Part shown: positions 6,704-14,838 of the stretch, in pieces | How the letters are laid out: each line of letters opens with the position of its first letter | How positions within the stretch are numbered: the first letter of the stretch is position 1 | NCBI GenBank assembly: GCA_944329505.1 | Contig: CALVIJ010000008.1 | Location: 1-17,037 of the forward strand | Length of the DNA stretch: 17,037 bases | Direction: 5' to 3' | Origin: an uncultured Bacilli bacterium | GTDB lineage: Bacteria; Bacillota_I; Bacilli_A; RF39; UBA660 | Notes under the pieces: model-generated | What the model was told of the DNA's origin: nothing | What the model saw: the letters and a program-made list of their open reading frames with translations, nothing else | Databases searched by the model: none | Position numbers and translations under genes: made by a program

Positions 6704-7197
6704 ACTCTCGCCTCCTGTGTTTGATGATCACTAAAATTATAAATTCTTTCACCTTTAGTATAAACCGGCAATTTAAATTCTCCAACAATTGGCAAATTAA
6801 CATAAATATAACTTGTCAAAGCATAATTATAATAAATCGGCTCTTCATCACCATTAAGTCTATCTTTTTCATTACTACCTCTATCATCGCTAAAGTAGTA
6901 TACACAATATAAATATTTAGCATCTTTTGATCTAACCAAAATTCCGCCATCTTTTTCCTCTGGACAATCAGTTTGTCCATCTGGATTATATGTATAACCT
7001 ATACTACTTAAGAAAGTTTCCATCTCTTCCCTAGAAAATTGATTGTATCCTTCAAACTTATCTAGAGAATATAGAAGTCGCTCATTTACTTTAAATGCTT
7101 TGTAATAACTAACAGTCGCAGACAATAAGCCAAACACTATAATAACAAACAAGATAATTATATTATACAAAAATACACTACCAATACTTTCACGCAT
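6700..7197 (-). CDS. Single-helix pseudopilin-like protein (first of a tandem pair)
   Basis: 165 residues from ATG 7197; the ribosome binding site is weak (GGTGAT at a long spacing). It begins MRESIGSVF, then one hydrophobic helix (about 10-31), YYKAFKV and a soluble domain with Cys in DCPEE and LYCVYYF. It is paralogous to the next gene, which it overlaps by four bases, so the two are probably translationally coupled and may form a heterodimer (inference). It lies downstream of the terminator at 7223-7243 and is probably reached by read-through. Likely a minor pilin; the substrate or partner is unknown. Confidence 0.68.
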   Translation of the reverse strand: MRESIGSVFLYNIIILFVIIVFGLLSATVSYYKAFKVNERLLYSLDKFEGYNQFSREEMETFLSSIGYTYNPDGQTDCPEEKDGGILVRSKDAKYLYCVYYFSDDRGSNEKDRLNGDEEPIYYNYALTSYIYVNLPIVGEFKLPVYTKGERIYNFSDHQTQEARV

Positions 7198-7222
7198 TAT
7201 AAATCACCGACCTTTTACTAAG

Positions 7223-7243
7223 AAAAACTTGCTTTAAAGCAAG
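7223..7243 (-). terminator. Hairpin terminator after the 71-residue pilin gene
   Basis: Perfect palindrome CTTGCTTTAAAGCAAG (7228-7243) giving a six-base stem with a TTAA loop, followed on the minus strand by five U. It is short, so partial read-through into the pseudopilin genes is plausible. Confidence 0.6.
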
Positions 7244-7248
7244 CAATA

Positions 7249-7464
7249 CTATTGTGTACAATCTATACTTGAAATGTTTTGACCACTATAAGTACCACCT
7301 TGACAAGTACTTCCTTCTATATAGCCGCCTCCATCTGTACAACAAGCACGACCGTTAGCCGACTTCATTAAACTATTAACAAGCGGAGTGACAACAGCAA
7401 CTACAACACCTATCAAAATAATGGCTACAACTGTTAAGTTTGCTTCACCAGCTGCTTCTTTCAT
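7249..7464 (-). CDS. Flp-like small pilin, candidate major Tad pilus subunit
   Basis: 71 residues, with an AGGTGAT site seven bases before ATG 7464. It begins MKEAAGEANL, then one long hydrophobic helix (about 10-31) and a short outer tail with four Cys (41, 42, 54, 69), likely disulfide-bonded. Size, single N-terminal helix and position beside tadB/tadC fit an Flp-family pilin. Flp pilins normally have a leader ending in Gly with Glu-Tyr near +5. Here only Gly 6 followed by Glu 7 is possible, or Glu 3 takes that role, so processing is uncertain. Its own extended -10 promoter (7491-7499) and terminator (7223-7243) suggest separate, higher expression than the surrounding operon. Confidence 0.65.
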   Translation of the reverse strand: MKEAAGEANLTVVAIILIGVVVAVVTPLVNSLMKSANGRACCTDGGGYIEGSTCQGGTYSGQNISSIDCTQ

Positions 7465-7490
7465 AATTTATCACCTACCCTCCTATTTTC

Positions 7491-7499
7491 ATTATAACA
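7491..7499 (-). promoter_or_regulatory. Extended -10 promoter for the 71-residue pilin gene
   Basis: The minus strand reads TGTTATAAT in the 57-base gap after the tadC-like gene. No good -35 is seen. The 15-base context TTTATGTTATAATGA is the same as at 3139-3144 upstream of a fusion gene. Confidence 0.55.
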
Positions 7500-7521
7500 T
7501 AAATTAAACAATCTAACTACA

Positions 7522-8316
7522 TTAATAATTCATCATCATCATCATTGACAGTAATAAAAAGCCTAATATACCGCCACCTGTGCCAAATAGCATTATCATA
7601 GTTTTATTTTCCATTTTTTCTAAACGTTCCTTATATTTTTGTTCACGTGCTTTATTCTGTAAAGTAGATATCGTACGAGAAAACATAAGTAATTGTTCTT
7701 GTTTATTTTCTTGACTTCCAAGACCTAAACGATATAAAAGTCTCATCATTCTCATCGAATCACGTACTGGATATTCATTTGCAAAATCCATATAAGGTTG
7801 AACAGATGAATCACCAGCATCTATCTTAGCCACCAATTTCTTTAAACCCGGTTTAAAAATATCAGGAGCAGTATCAATTGAACGAGATAATGCTACTGGA
7901 ACTGTATAATGTTGGACCAAAATCTCTAGTCCCTTTAAATAGTATGGAAGCATTAAATTTATTTTATGCAAATTTTGCTTATAATAATTACTTAATTGCA
8001 TATATGGTAATTTAAATAAAGCAAAGCCAATTAACAAAGAAAGTAAAACATAAGCAAATGAAAGTTGATTAAGAAAAATGAATAAGCAGAAAATAATTCC
8101 TACAATACCATTTCGAACCCTCATTCCATACATTTTATTTACATCAACATCTCCACCATATCTTACTTTTAATAGAAATTCATAATCAGATTCTACTAAA
8201 ACTCTAAAATATGGTTCTGTCTCTTTAATGAATTTATTAGAGCTAAAATGATTATTATATTCAAGTAAAAATATAACAATAATTGCAATAACTATAAACG
8301 TTAAACCTATACTCAT
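7522..8316 (-). CDS. tadC: TadC-like inner-membrane platform protein
   Basis: 264 residues. Its ATG overlaps the stop of the tadB-like gene (TAATG), so translation is probably coupled. There is an N-terminal helix (about 4-20), a central helix pair (about 72-108), a cytoplasmic helical T2SSF-like region (about 115-230), and a final hydrophobic helix ending in five Met. Helix order and place directly after tadB match TadC, which with TadB forms the platform on which the CpaF motor acts. The five Met codons are a CAT x5 triplet run at 7531-7545 on the plus strand. Family assignment rests on architecture and context. Confidence 0.75.
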   Translation of the reverse strand: MSIGLTFIVIAIIVIFLLEYNNHFSSNKFIKETEPYFRVLVESDYEFLLKVRYGGDVDVNKMYGMRVRNGIVGIIFCLFIFLNQLSFAYVLLSLLIGFALFKLPYMQLSNYYKQNLHKINLMLPYYLKGLEILVQHYTVPVALSRSIDTAPDIFKPGLKKLVAKIDAGDSSVQPYMDFANEYPVRDSMRMMRLLYRLGLGSQENKQEQLLMFSRTISTLQNKAREQKYKERLEKMENKTMIMLFGTGGGILGFLLLSMMMMMNY

Positions 8317-9221
8317 TATTCCGCCCCCACATCTTCATTATAATATTTCTCACCAGACAATATAAAGAACGTATTAAGCCAAATTATACCATGCAATAAT
8401 AATTGTACCCACCAATCACCAAGCATTTGGTTATAAGTTTCCATACCAAGCATAAATTGTACAAGCATAACCATCAAATAAAGTATAATACCAAATTGTA
8501 AAAACTTTTTATGGAAAGATGCTCTATCAATTCTATCTCGATAAACACCTTCTACAAGCATATCTATATCTTGACTCATATTTTCTAGTGATTCTCCAGA
8601 ATCTCTAGAACCTTCATTAGTGATTTGTAAAAATAGTTGATGCATATTTCTAACTATATAGAAATCATACTTAGCATTCATATAATTTAAAGATTGATCG
8701 ATAGTTCCATTTTCATAAGCCATATCAATCATCATTTTAACATCAGACTTTACTGGATCTTCAAGAACATTTGAAGCATATACTCCTTCCAACGCTTTAA
8801 CAAAAGACTGTGTAGTTGCAAATTCCATAATTGTATTTGTCGTATATACTTGAATTTGTTCAAAAATAAATTCACTATAAAGTCTTTTACATCTTAAATA
8901 TGTTAAATAAGGAATAACTGTAACCGCCAAAGCTGCATAAATAAGTGACACAACAATATTATAAAAATACAAATAAGTAACTACTGCCGCACTAACTGCA
9001 AACACAATAATTTGTATCGCATATTGTCTTGGCGTATATTCTTGACCAAGCTCCTTAACCTTTTCTCTAACCACTTTAAATGAATAAGGAGTATACTTAT
9101 CATAAATTACACCAATTTTCTTATTTATAAACTTATAAACATTATTACTGTTACTATTGTTACGATATAAAACAACAAATATCGCAATTGCTAAAACAAT
9201 CAAAAATATTATAAATGTCAT
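8316..9221 (-). CDS. tadB: TadB-like inner-membrane platform protein
   Basis: I choose ATG 9221 because AAAGGAGGGG lies just upstream and the next residues are the first helix (MTFIIFLIVLAIAIF); an in-frame ATG at 9242 would put that site inside the coding region. The product is 301 residues. After the first helix come a helix pair (about 75-115), a cytoplasmic T2SSF-like bundle (about 120-235), and two C-terminal helices separated by a short loop. This is the usual plan of TadB, which couples the CpaF/TadA motor to pilin extraction from the membrane. It follows the ATPase gene by 13 bases and overlaps tadC by one base. Length is normal for the family. Confidence 0.8.
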   Translation of the reverse strand: MTFIIFLIVLAIAIFVVLYRNNSNSNNVYKFINKKIGVIYDKYTPYSFKVVREKVKELGQEYTPRQYAIQIIVFAVSAAVVTYLYFYNIVVSLIYAALAVTVIPYLTYLRCKRLYSEFIFEQIQVYTTNTIMEFATTQSFVKALEGVYASNVLEDPVKSDVKMMIDMAYENGTIDQSLNYMNAKYDFYIVRNMHQLFLQITNEGSRDSGESLENMSQDIDMLVEGVYRDRIDRASFHKKFLQFGIILYLMVMLVQFMLGMETYNQMLGDWWVQLLLHGIIWLNTFFILSGEKYYNEDVGAE

Positions 9222-9234
9222 AGCATCCCCTCCT

Positions 9235-10578
9235 TTATTCAAATAGATTTTCGGTTTTCTTTTCTGAAGTAACCATTACTGAAGGGTTACTCACAGCAGG
9301 TGTCTGTTGATTTTCTGTTGAGCCAATAGTTTCCTTATTAACTTCAGACATCAAATTATTATTTATAGCCATATCAGACTGAGATTTTTGAACATCTTCA
9401 TTTGTAAATTCATTCATCAAATTAACATTATTAGAAGCTGATTGAACTTGATTATTAAAAGTATCAGTTTCATTTATCTGAGCGTTTGTTTTCATAGAAT
9501 CTTGTTCTACATAAGGCTCACCAGCCATATTTTGAAGTTCTTTTGGTAAAAATACACCTTGCACTTCCAAATAATCAATCAAATAAGGGCTAGGGTTATT
9601 TCTAATAACCTTTCCATCAGCACCTTTTCTATAAATAACATTATGTCGAGCTTCATTAGTGTCACTAGTTACATAAAACTCTGTAACTTCAGCGATTTCA
9701 CGTTTGAATTTTCTTGTTGCTTTGTCTTGATATCCTCTAACATAAATTCCAATTTGAATATATCTACAAATAGAACTCATAAATTGATCCAAATCTTGAT
9801 TAGTTTCAAGCAAACTATACATACGGTTTGGAATAGATGCTGCTTTATCAGCATGAATTGTTGACAAAATATAATGTCCAGAAGAAATCGAATTACGAAC
9901 AGCTAAAACAGCTTCCGCACTACGTACTTCTGATAGTAAAATCCATTTTGGATTCTGTCTCATACAAGCTTCCAATATATCTGTATAAGATGCAATATTG
10001 TTTGTTTTTAAAGCAACTATATCACGATGAGGAAAAATCTTATCTAAGTGTAGTTCCAAAGTATCTTCAATTGTAATAACTTTTTCATTATCAGCAATTT
10101 TTGAAGCTAAATATTTAACTAGCTCGGTCTTACCAGAACCAGTTTCACCACAGACAATCATATTACAATGTCCTAATACACATTGTTCTAAGAAATCAAT
10201 AATATCCAATTCAACATACTTTTCAGCTACTATCTTTTCTTTTTGCAAACGTATTTTAGCCGGTGTCTTACGAACAACACAAGCAATTCCGTTTTGAGCA
10301 ACAGAATCATGGATAAAAGCTAAACGTAACTCTGCACTTTCAGCATCCAAGAATGGATGAGCCATATTGAAGGTTTTACCCATTACATTAGAGCATTGAA
10401 ACGCTAGCTTTTCCATAAATGCGTCGTTAATAGCTGGGTTTTCGATTCTAAATATTCCCTTAGATAATGTTTTTAAGTGTATTTGTCCACCATTATCGTA
10501 AGAAATATCGGTTATATCATCATCATCCAAATAAGATTTCATTGGTCCAAAATCTATTTGGTCAAACATATTATTCAT
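9235..10578 (-). CDS. cpaF: CpaF/TadA-like secretion ATPase
   Basis: 447 residues. ATG 10578 lies two bases after the cpaB-like stop; the ribosome binding site is weak, so coupling is likely. The GspE/VirB11 superfamily motifs are clear: Walker A GETGSGKT (144-151), the Asp box IEDTLELHL (170-178), Walker B region WILLSEVRSAEA with likely catalytic Glu (about 217), and the His box STIHAD (239-244). The enzyme should be a cytoplasmic hexamer that hydrolyses ATP to drive Tad pilus assembly through TadB/TadC. The last ~100 residues (about 345-447) are outside the catalytic core and rich in Asn, Gln, Ser and Thr, with recurring NLMNE/NLMSE-like motifs; I do not know this tail from the family. It is the only secretion ATPase in the window, so it might also serve the T4SS-like parts (inference). 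Confidence 0.92.
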   Translation of the reverse strand: MNNMFDQIDFGPMKSYLDDDDITDISYDNGGQIHLKTLSKGIFRIENPAINDAFMEKLAFQCSNVMGKTFNMAHPFLDAESAELRLAFIHDSVAQNGIACVVRKTPAKIRLQKEKIVAEKYVELDIIDFLEQCVLGHCNMIVCGETGSGKTELVKYLASKIADNEKVITIEDTLELHLDKIFPHRDIVALKTNNIASYTDILEACMRQNPKWILLSEVRSAEAVLAVRNSISSGHYILSTIHADKAASIPNRMYSLLETNQDLDQFMSSICRYIQIGIYVRGYQDKATRKFKREIAEVTEFYVTSDTNEARHNVIYRKGADGKVIRNNPSPYLIDYLEVQGVFLPKELQNMAGEPYVEQDSMKTNAQINETDTFNNQVQSASNNVNLMNEFTNEDVQKSQSDMAINNNLMSEVNKETIGSTENQQTPAVSNPSVMVTSEKKTENLFE

Positions 10579-10580
10579 TA

Positions 10581-11633
10581 TTATTGCCCCGTATTAGTTG
10601 AATTATTCATTGGAATATCAATTGTAATAGAATGTGCAGTACCATCATCTTCTTGAACTGTAGCAGTTAAAGTTCCTTCACCTGTATAAACTAATTCTTG
10701 TGTTCTCTTAGTTACAGTTTGACTTCTTCCACCATCTTTAACATATGTACAAGTATATGTTCCATCACATCCATCAGGGAATGTTATTGTTACTGTATTA
10801 GGATTTCCACCAGTTTCTTTTACTGTAGGTCTAAGTGCGTCATCAGTAGTTGTTTCCTCTTCTGGAAGACTAACTGAATGAGCATCGATATAATCTACTA
10901 ATTGTTGTGTAGATACTGCAGTAGCACCTTCAGTATCAACTTGTCCACCATGTGGAACTGGATATAATTCAACACCTAAAGAATCCATATAAGATGCTTT
11001 CTTTAAAATAGTATATAAATTACTCTTTAAACCAAAGATTAACATAGCAGGAGTTCTTTGTTCACTAGTATTTTCAAATACTGCTCTACCAGAAGAATCC
11101 TTAACTGCTAAAACTTCAATATTTTCGATTAATTTACCAATCATTATTTTTTCGTCAGTTCCGTTTCCAACCTTCATGTAAATATCAATCATATTACCAG
11201 GAAAAATTGAATTACCATAAGTGCTTTCCATATTAACTGGAAAATTATAAACAACTTCACCTGATTTAACTTTTGTAAATGCTGCATCAGGTAATTCTTC
11301 TTGAGAAATTACTGTATCAGTATAGAACATACTTCCTTCAGGAATAACTGAATTAACATTTGAATATTGTCCTACTATTTGAGCTTTTGATCTAATAACA
11401 TTATCACTAAGCGAAATGTTGGGCATATCCACTAATTGAACCATATCATCAGTAATTTCAGTTCTAGGTTGAATTGTTTGTGTAGCAACTGGAACTTGTA
11501 CAGGTTCTACGGCATTATTAATCTGTGTACTATAACCGATGTAAAGTAAGATTAAAATTACCACAACTCCAATAATCGTTACTACATTTTTGTTTTTAAA
11601 AAACTTTTTAGCCGAAGCCGTTAAATTATCCAT
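10581..11633 (-). CDS. cpaB: CpaB/RcpC-like SAF-domain pilus assembly protein with an extra C-terminal domain
   Basis: 350 residues, with AGAGAGGAT upstream of ATG 11633. Features: an N-terminal signal-anchor helix (about 17-34); a SAF-type domain (about 45-112: VATQTIQPRTEITDDMV, then VIPEGSMFY); an RcpC-like beta domain (about 120-225: VVYNFPVN, FPGNMIDIYMK). In Tad systems CpaB/RcpC is an envelope protein needed for pilus assembly. After an acidic Thr linker (255-275) there is an additional ~65-residue beta-rich segment (278-342) with Cys 289 and Cys 295, resembling an Ig-like or bacterial surface domain; it is not part of the usual CpaB plan. The gene directly precedes cpaF, the typical order. 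Confidence 0.85.
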   Translation of the reverse strand: MDNLTASAKKFFKNKNVVTIIGVVVILILLYIGYSTQINNAVEPVQVPVATQTIQPRTEITDDMVQLVDMPNISLSDNVIRSKAQIVGQYSNVNSVIPEGSMFYTDTVISQEELPDAAFTKVKSGEVVYNFPVNMESTYGNSIFPGNMIDIYMKVGNGTDEKIMIGKLIENIEVLAVKDSSGRAVFENTSEQRTPAMLIFGLKSNLYTILKKASYMDSLGVELYPVPHGGQVDTEGATAVSTQQLVDYIDAHSVSLPEEETTTDDALRPTVKETGGNPNTVTITFPDGCDGTYTCTYVKDGGRSQTVTKRTQELVYTGEGTLTATVQEDDGTAHSITIDIPMNNSTNTGQ

Positions 11634-11659
11634 AATCTCATCCTCTCTTTTCTTTTATT

Positions 11660-12061
11660 TTAATAAGGTACTTCCAAAATAGCATCGATTCTATTTTGTA
11701 AATTAAATGTTACTTGGGTACTACCTCCAACACCCACTACGCCACTTTCTACGCTCAGGCTTACTTTAGGTGGTTTCTCGTTGATATCATAAAATTTAAT
11801 TTTATATTGCCTAGACATACTTGCACTTTCAGCATATCTTCTAATAAAGTTTTCAACAAACTTTTCACGGTGAATTCTAATTTCTCCAGTAGAACGATAA
11901 GCCGAATAGTCAAAAGCATCCCACATCGCAGCTTCTGTCACTTCTTTTAAAAGTTGTGAATTATGCTCATCAGTATTAGTCAAATTTTGGAACAAAACGA
12001 TGAAAAATATTGACATAACACCAAGACCAAGTACAAATATTCCCCAAAATGATTCTTTCAC
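11660..12061 (-). CDS. Small single-helix pseudopilin-like (TadE-like) protein
   Basis: 133 residues from GTG 12061, seven bases after AGGAGGG. It begins MKESFWGIF with one hydrophobic helix (about 6-27), followed by a soluble, mostly helical then beta-rich domain with no Cys. The M(K/R)E(S/A) start followed at once by the helix is shared with the pilin-like proteins at 7249, 6700 and 6215. That suggests a minor pilin or TadE-type role. It lies between a large secreted protein and cpaB, all in one close-packed operon. I do not recognise the outer domain. Confidence 0.65.
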   Translation of the reverse strand: MKESFWGIFVLGLGVMSIFFIVLFQNLTNTDEHNSQLLKEVTEAAMWDAFDYSAYRSTGEIRIHREKFVENFIRRYAESASMSRQYKIKFYDINEKPPKVSLSVESGVVGVGGSTQVTFNLQNRIDAILEVPY

Positions 12062-12073
12062 GTTCTATCCCTC

Positions 12074-14818
12074 CTAACTAAGATTATCATCACAACTATA
12101 AAAGGCATCTTTACTTACTTTATTTGCACATTCACCAGTTGTATCAACCTCGCTTCTTAAAAAATCACTCAAACATGCTCTACCATTATCTCTACAAACC
12201 AAATCCCAATCATCATATTTATGGTCATCGTTATAGTTTCTGATTGATCTAATAGTATTAGCATCTAATGTAACTTCATACAAAATATGATTTTCATCAT
12301 AAACATCTTCACCTTCATCGGTAACATATTCTTGAACTACTCTATTATTATAACTACAATCAATCTTTTGCGTTTTTATATTATAACTACACCAGTTAGC
12401 CCCTGTATTTCTCTGTTCAGCATCCTGACCAGGAAATGGATTATTTAAATCTATTGTTCTATAAATAACATCTATACCACCAGTACCTGGACAAGTTCCA
12501 TCTGGCATTGGTGCACATTCTCCAGAAGGACAACAACCATATGGACATTCATCTGCTGGACAATTTGGCGTAACCGGACAAATAGCATAATATTCTTCCT
12601 CAGTAATTTCATTGCCATCAAAATCATAATATTTCCCATTTTCAATTCGGCAACTATTATCAGCTGGACAAACCGCATAGTACTCTTCAGCCGTAACCTC
12701 AGTGCCATCTCCTAAATAATACTTTCCATTCTCAATTCGGCAAATACCATCATTTGGATCTCTAGTAACTGGACAAATATATCCAGAGTTACTGTTATCG
12801 AGCTTGTTTTGAACTATACAATCATTATTATTTCCAATCTTATTTTTAGTTCGGTTGTTAACACAATTATATAAGCCAGTATTATAACCATTACCATTTT
12901 TATATAACTTTGCACAAGCACTCTGAGTAATTTCACTATACTCATTATCGTCCAAAGAGCCTCTAACAATTGAATTGCCAGAAATAGCACCTGCATCTAG
13001 AGCCTTTTTATATATATTATCGTCAGTTGGGTTTGATGGATCAGCAAAATAATCATTGTTCATTTTATAAGCATTTTTTATTTTACTATTTGGATCAGTA
13101 GGCAACTCATAAGATAGTTGAACATCAGCAATTTTACCATCACCTTCAGTTTCGTTTTCAAAAGATATAGGTAAATTGGCAATTCCCAAATCCTTATATT
13201 CTGTATTTAATTCACTTTCGTTAATTCCATTTGGACCAAAGATAGAAAGTCCATCTTGAAGTCTAACATATCTATAAACATTATCCTCTAAAGTATAAGA
13301 AACCGTTTGCGTCATTGTAAGCATATTATTAGAAATATTTGAACTATAAGTATTATCAGCATACTCGTCAGACTCTAAAACAATAGATTTTTTACTATAT
13401 TCACTATTATCTTTATTATTTTCAGTATATTTAAGGGTTACAGTACCAGCATTATCTTCAAAAGTAGAACGGCTATTTCTTTCAAAATTTGTTAAAGCTG
13501 ACACATTATTATTACTACTTCTACACTCTCTAGTTCTTGTAACCGTAATAGGCTTTAAATTAGGAACAGTTGTCGTTAAAGCTGACAACTCTTCGTTTGT
13601 AGCATTAACTGTAAAATAACGTCCAGTATTAACTTTTATATGACTTGTTAAATCTGGAAATTTAACTGTATATTCCTCTCTACAGAAAACTCCATTACCT
13701 TTATTATAATAAGTTCGCGCATTAGCTATTTTAGAATTTGGACTATCAAAAATAGCATCCCAATTAGTAGTATCTTGAATAATATATGCCTTATTAGAAA
13801 AACCAGTTGCCGAGCAATTAACACACGCAGCATCTATTGAATAATCATATTCTCTGAAAACATCTGTCGAAAACCACAAAATGTTGTAACCAGACCCATT
13901 GTTTTGATTAGCAAAGCTGCCTGTTAATCGTGACTTAATTTGATTACCATTAGAACTGTTAAAAATATTCATTTCATTTATAGCATTTACAATACCAATA
14001 TCATCTCTTGTAGTAAAAAGATCACTATTGGCTTGAACGCTTGCTGGAGCAATAGCAACTTCTCTATTACCAACGAGATATCTCTTTACTGCTGTATTTC
14101 CGGCCGCATCTTTTCTGCCCATAACCGTCCAACGTTCAGTACTATTAACACCACCACAACCATTTTGAAAACTTACCAATTTTTGAACAATTATTCTATA
14201 TCCATATGAATCATATCGCCCAGGATTATCATCATGTTCTCTTCTCATATCAGCCTCATCAATAGCAAATCCATTCGCACTTGTTATATAAGACTCAATA
14301 AGCTCATCATTTTCTAATTTGCCATCTGGAAAGATTCCATCAATAGTCTCTTTATTTATAAGACGGTTAGTCAAGTCAGCCAAAGGACCACTCGTTACAT
14401 ATCTAGCACCATCTCTAGCTGTATTAGTAGCATTTAAAGCATCTACATACTCTTTTACCTCTCTAATAGCTATAGAACTATTCTGTTGACCACGATATAT
14501 AGTAATATTCCCTATTCTATTAGGAAGCTGAACTACAACTGTCTTTAAAATTTCGCGGCCACCATTTTTATTTTTATAAACCAAATCATATCTATATGCA
14601 GCTGTGTTAAATCGCATTCCTCCATTACTAGTACCATCATCGGTACCTACTTGCCAGAAACTATCAGAACAAGAATCATTTCCACCGCCACTGTTTCCAC
14701 TAGAAGAACCACTAGATGATCCCGTTCCTCCACCTCCAGTTATTGCAAATGCAGCTGTTGGTAAAGCACTAACCAAGCATATAAAGACAATAAAGATGTT
14801 TTTTATTTTCTTCATCAT
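12074..14818 (-). CDS. Large secreted Cys-rich surface protein, candidate pilus-associated adhesin
   Basis: About 914 residues. There are two consecutive ATG codons (14818, 14815) after AGGGAGGAT; the second has the better spacing. A signal peptide (cleavage near AFA/IT) is followed by a Gly/Ser-rich linker (about 27-46). The long body has scattered Cys, Asn and Tyr and no clear helix. Around residues 690-755 is a 30-residue repeat built on CRIENGKYY...EEYYAxCP, followed by a Cys-dense segment (CPADECPYGCCPSGEC). No LPxTG motif, transmembrane anchor or choline/SLH-type repeat is seen at the C-terminus. It would therefore be released or held by other components. Its place upstream of the Tad core suggests a tip or adhesive protein assembled by the system (inference). 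I recognise no enzyme motif. Confidence 0.75.
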   Translation of the reverse strand: MMKKIKNIFIVFICLVSALPTAAFAITGGGGTGSSSGSSSGNSGGGNDSCSDSFWQVGTDDGTSNGGMRFNTAAYRYDLVYKNKNGGREILKTVVVQLPNRIGNITIYRGQQNSSIAIREVKEYVDALNATNTARDGARYVTSGPLADLTNRLINKETIDGIFPDGKLENDELIESYITSANGFAIDEADMRREHDDNPGRYDSYGYRIIVQKLVSFQNGCGGVNSTERWTVMGRKDAAGNTAVKRYLVGNREVAIAPASVQANSDLFTTRDDIGIVNAINEMNIFNSSNGNQIKSRLTGSFANQNNGSGYNILWFSTDVFREYDYSIDAACVNCSATGFSNKAYIIQDTTNWDAIFDSPNSKIANARTYYNKGNGVFCREEYTVKFPDLTSHIKVNTGRYFTVNATNEELSALTTTVPNLKPITVTRTRECRSSNNNVSALTNFERNSRSTFEDNAGTVTLKYTENNKDNSEYSKKSIVLESDEYADNTYSSNISNNMLTMTQTVSYTLEDNVYRYVRLQDGLSIFGPNGINESELNTEYKDLGIANLPISFENETEGDGKIADVQLSYELPTDPNSKIKNAYKMNNDYFADPSNPTDDNIYKKALDAGAISGNSIVRGSLDDNEYSEITQSACAKLYKNGNGYNTGLYNCVNNRTKNKIGNNNDCIVQNKLDNSNSGYICPVTRDPNDGICRIENGKYYLGDGTEVTAEEYYAVCPADNSCRIENGKYYDFDGNEITEEEYYAICPVTPNCPADECPYGCCPSGECAPMPDGTCPGTGGIDVIYRTIDLNNPFPGQDAEQRNTGANWCSYNIKTQKIDCSYNNRVVQEYVTDEGEDVYDENHILYEVTLDANTIRSIRNYNDDHKYDDWDLVCRDNGRACLSDFLRSEVDTTGECANKVSKDAFYSCDDNLS
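12576..12742 (-). repeat. Two tandem 90-base units inside the large secreted protein gene
   Basis: 77-base segments at 12576-12652 and 12666-12742 are alike with a 90-base period. They encode two copies of CRIENGKYY-x-xDGxE(I/V)TxEEYYAxCP. They differ at many bases, so the duplication is not recent. A partial third copy (CPVTRDPNDG) precedes them in the protein. Confidence 0.75.
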
Positions 14819-14838
14819 AAATCCTCCCTACCTCTACA

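Noticed and set aside
7531..7545. CAT x5 triplet run as a variable repeat
   Set aside because: It only changes the number of Met residues at the end of the TadC-like protein and keeps the frame, so a switching role is unlikely.
12472..12996. Short alternative frames on the minus strand inside the large secreted protein gene
   Set aside because: They are out-of-frame readings of a long, coherent coding region and have no start signals of their own.
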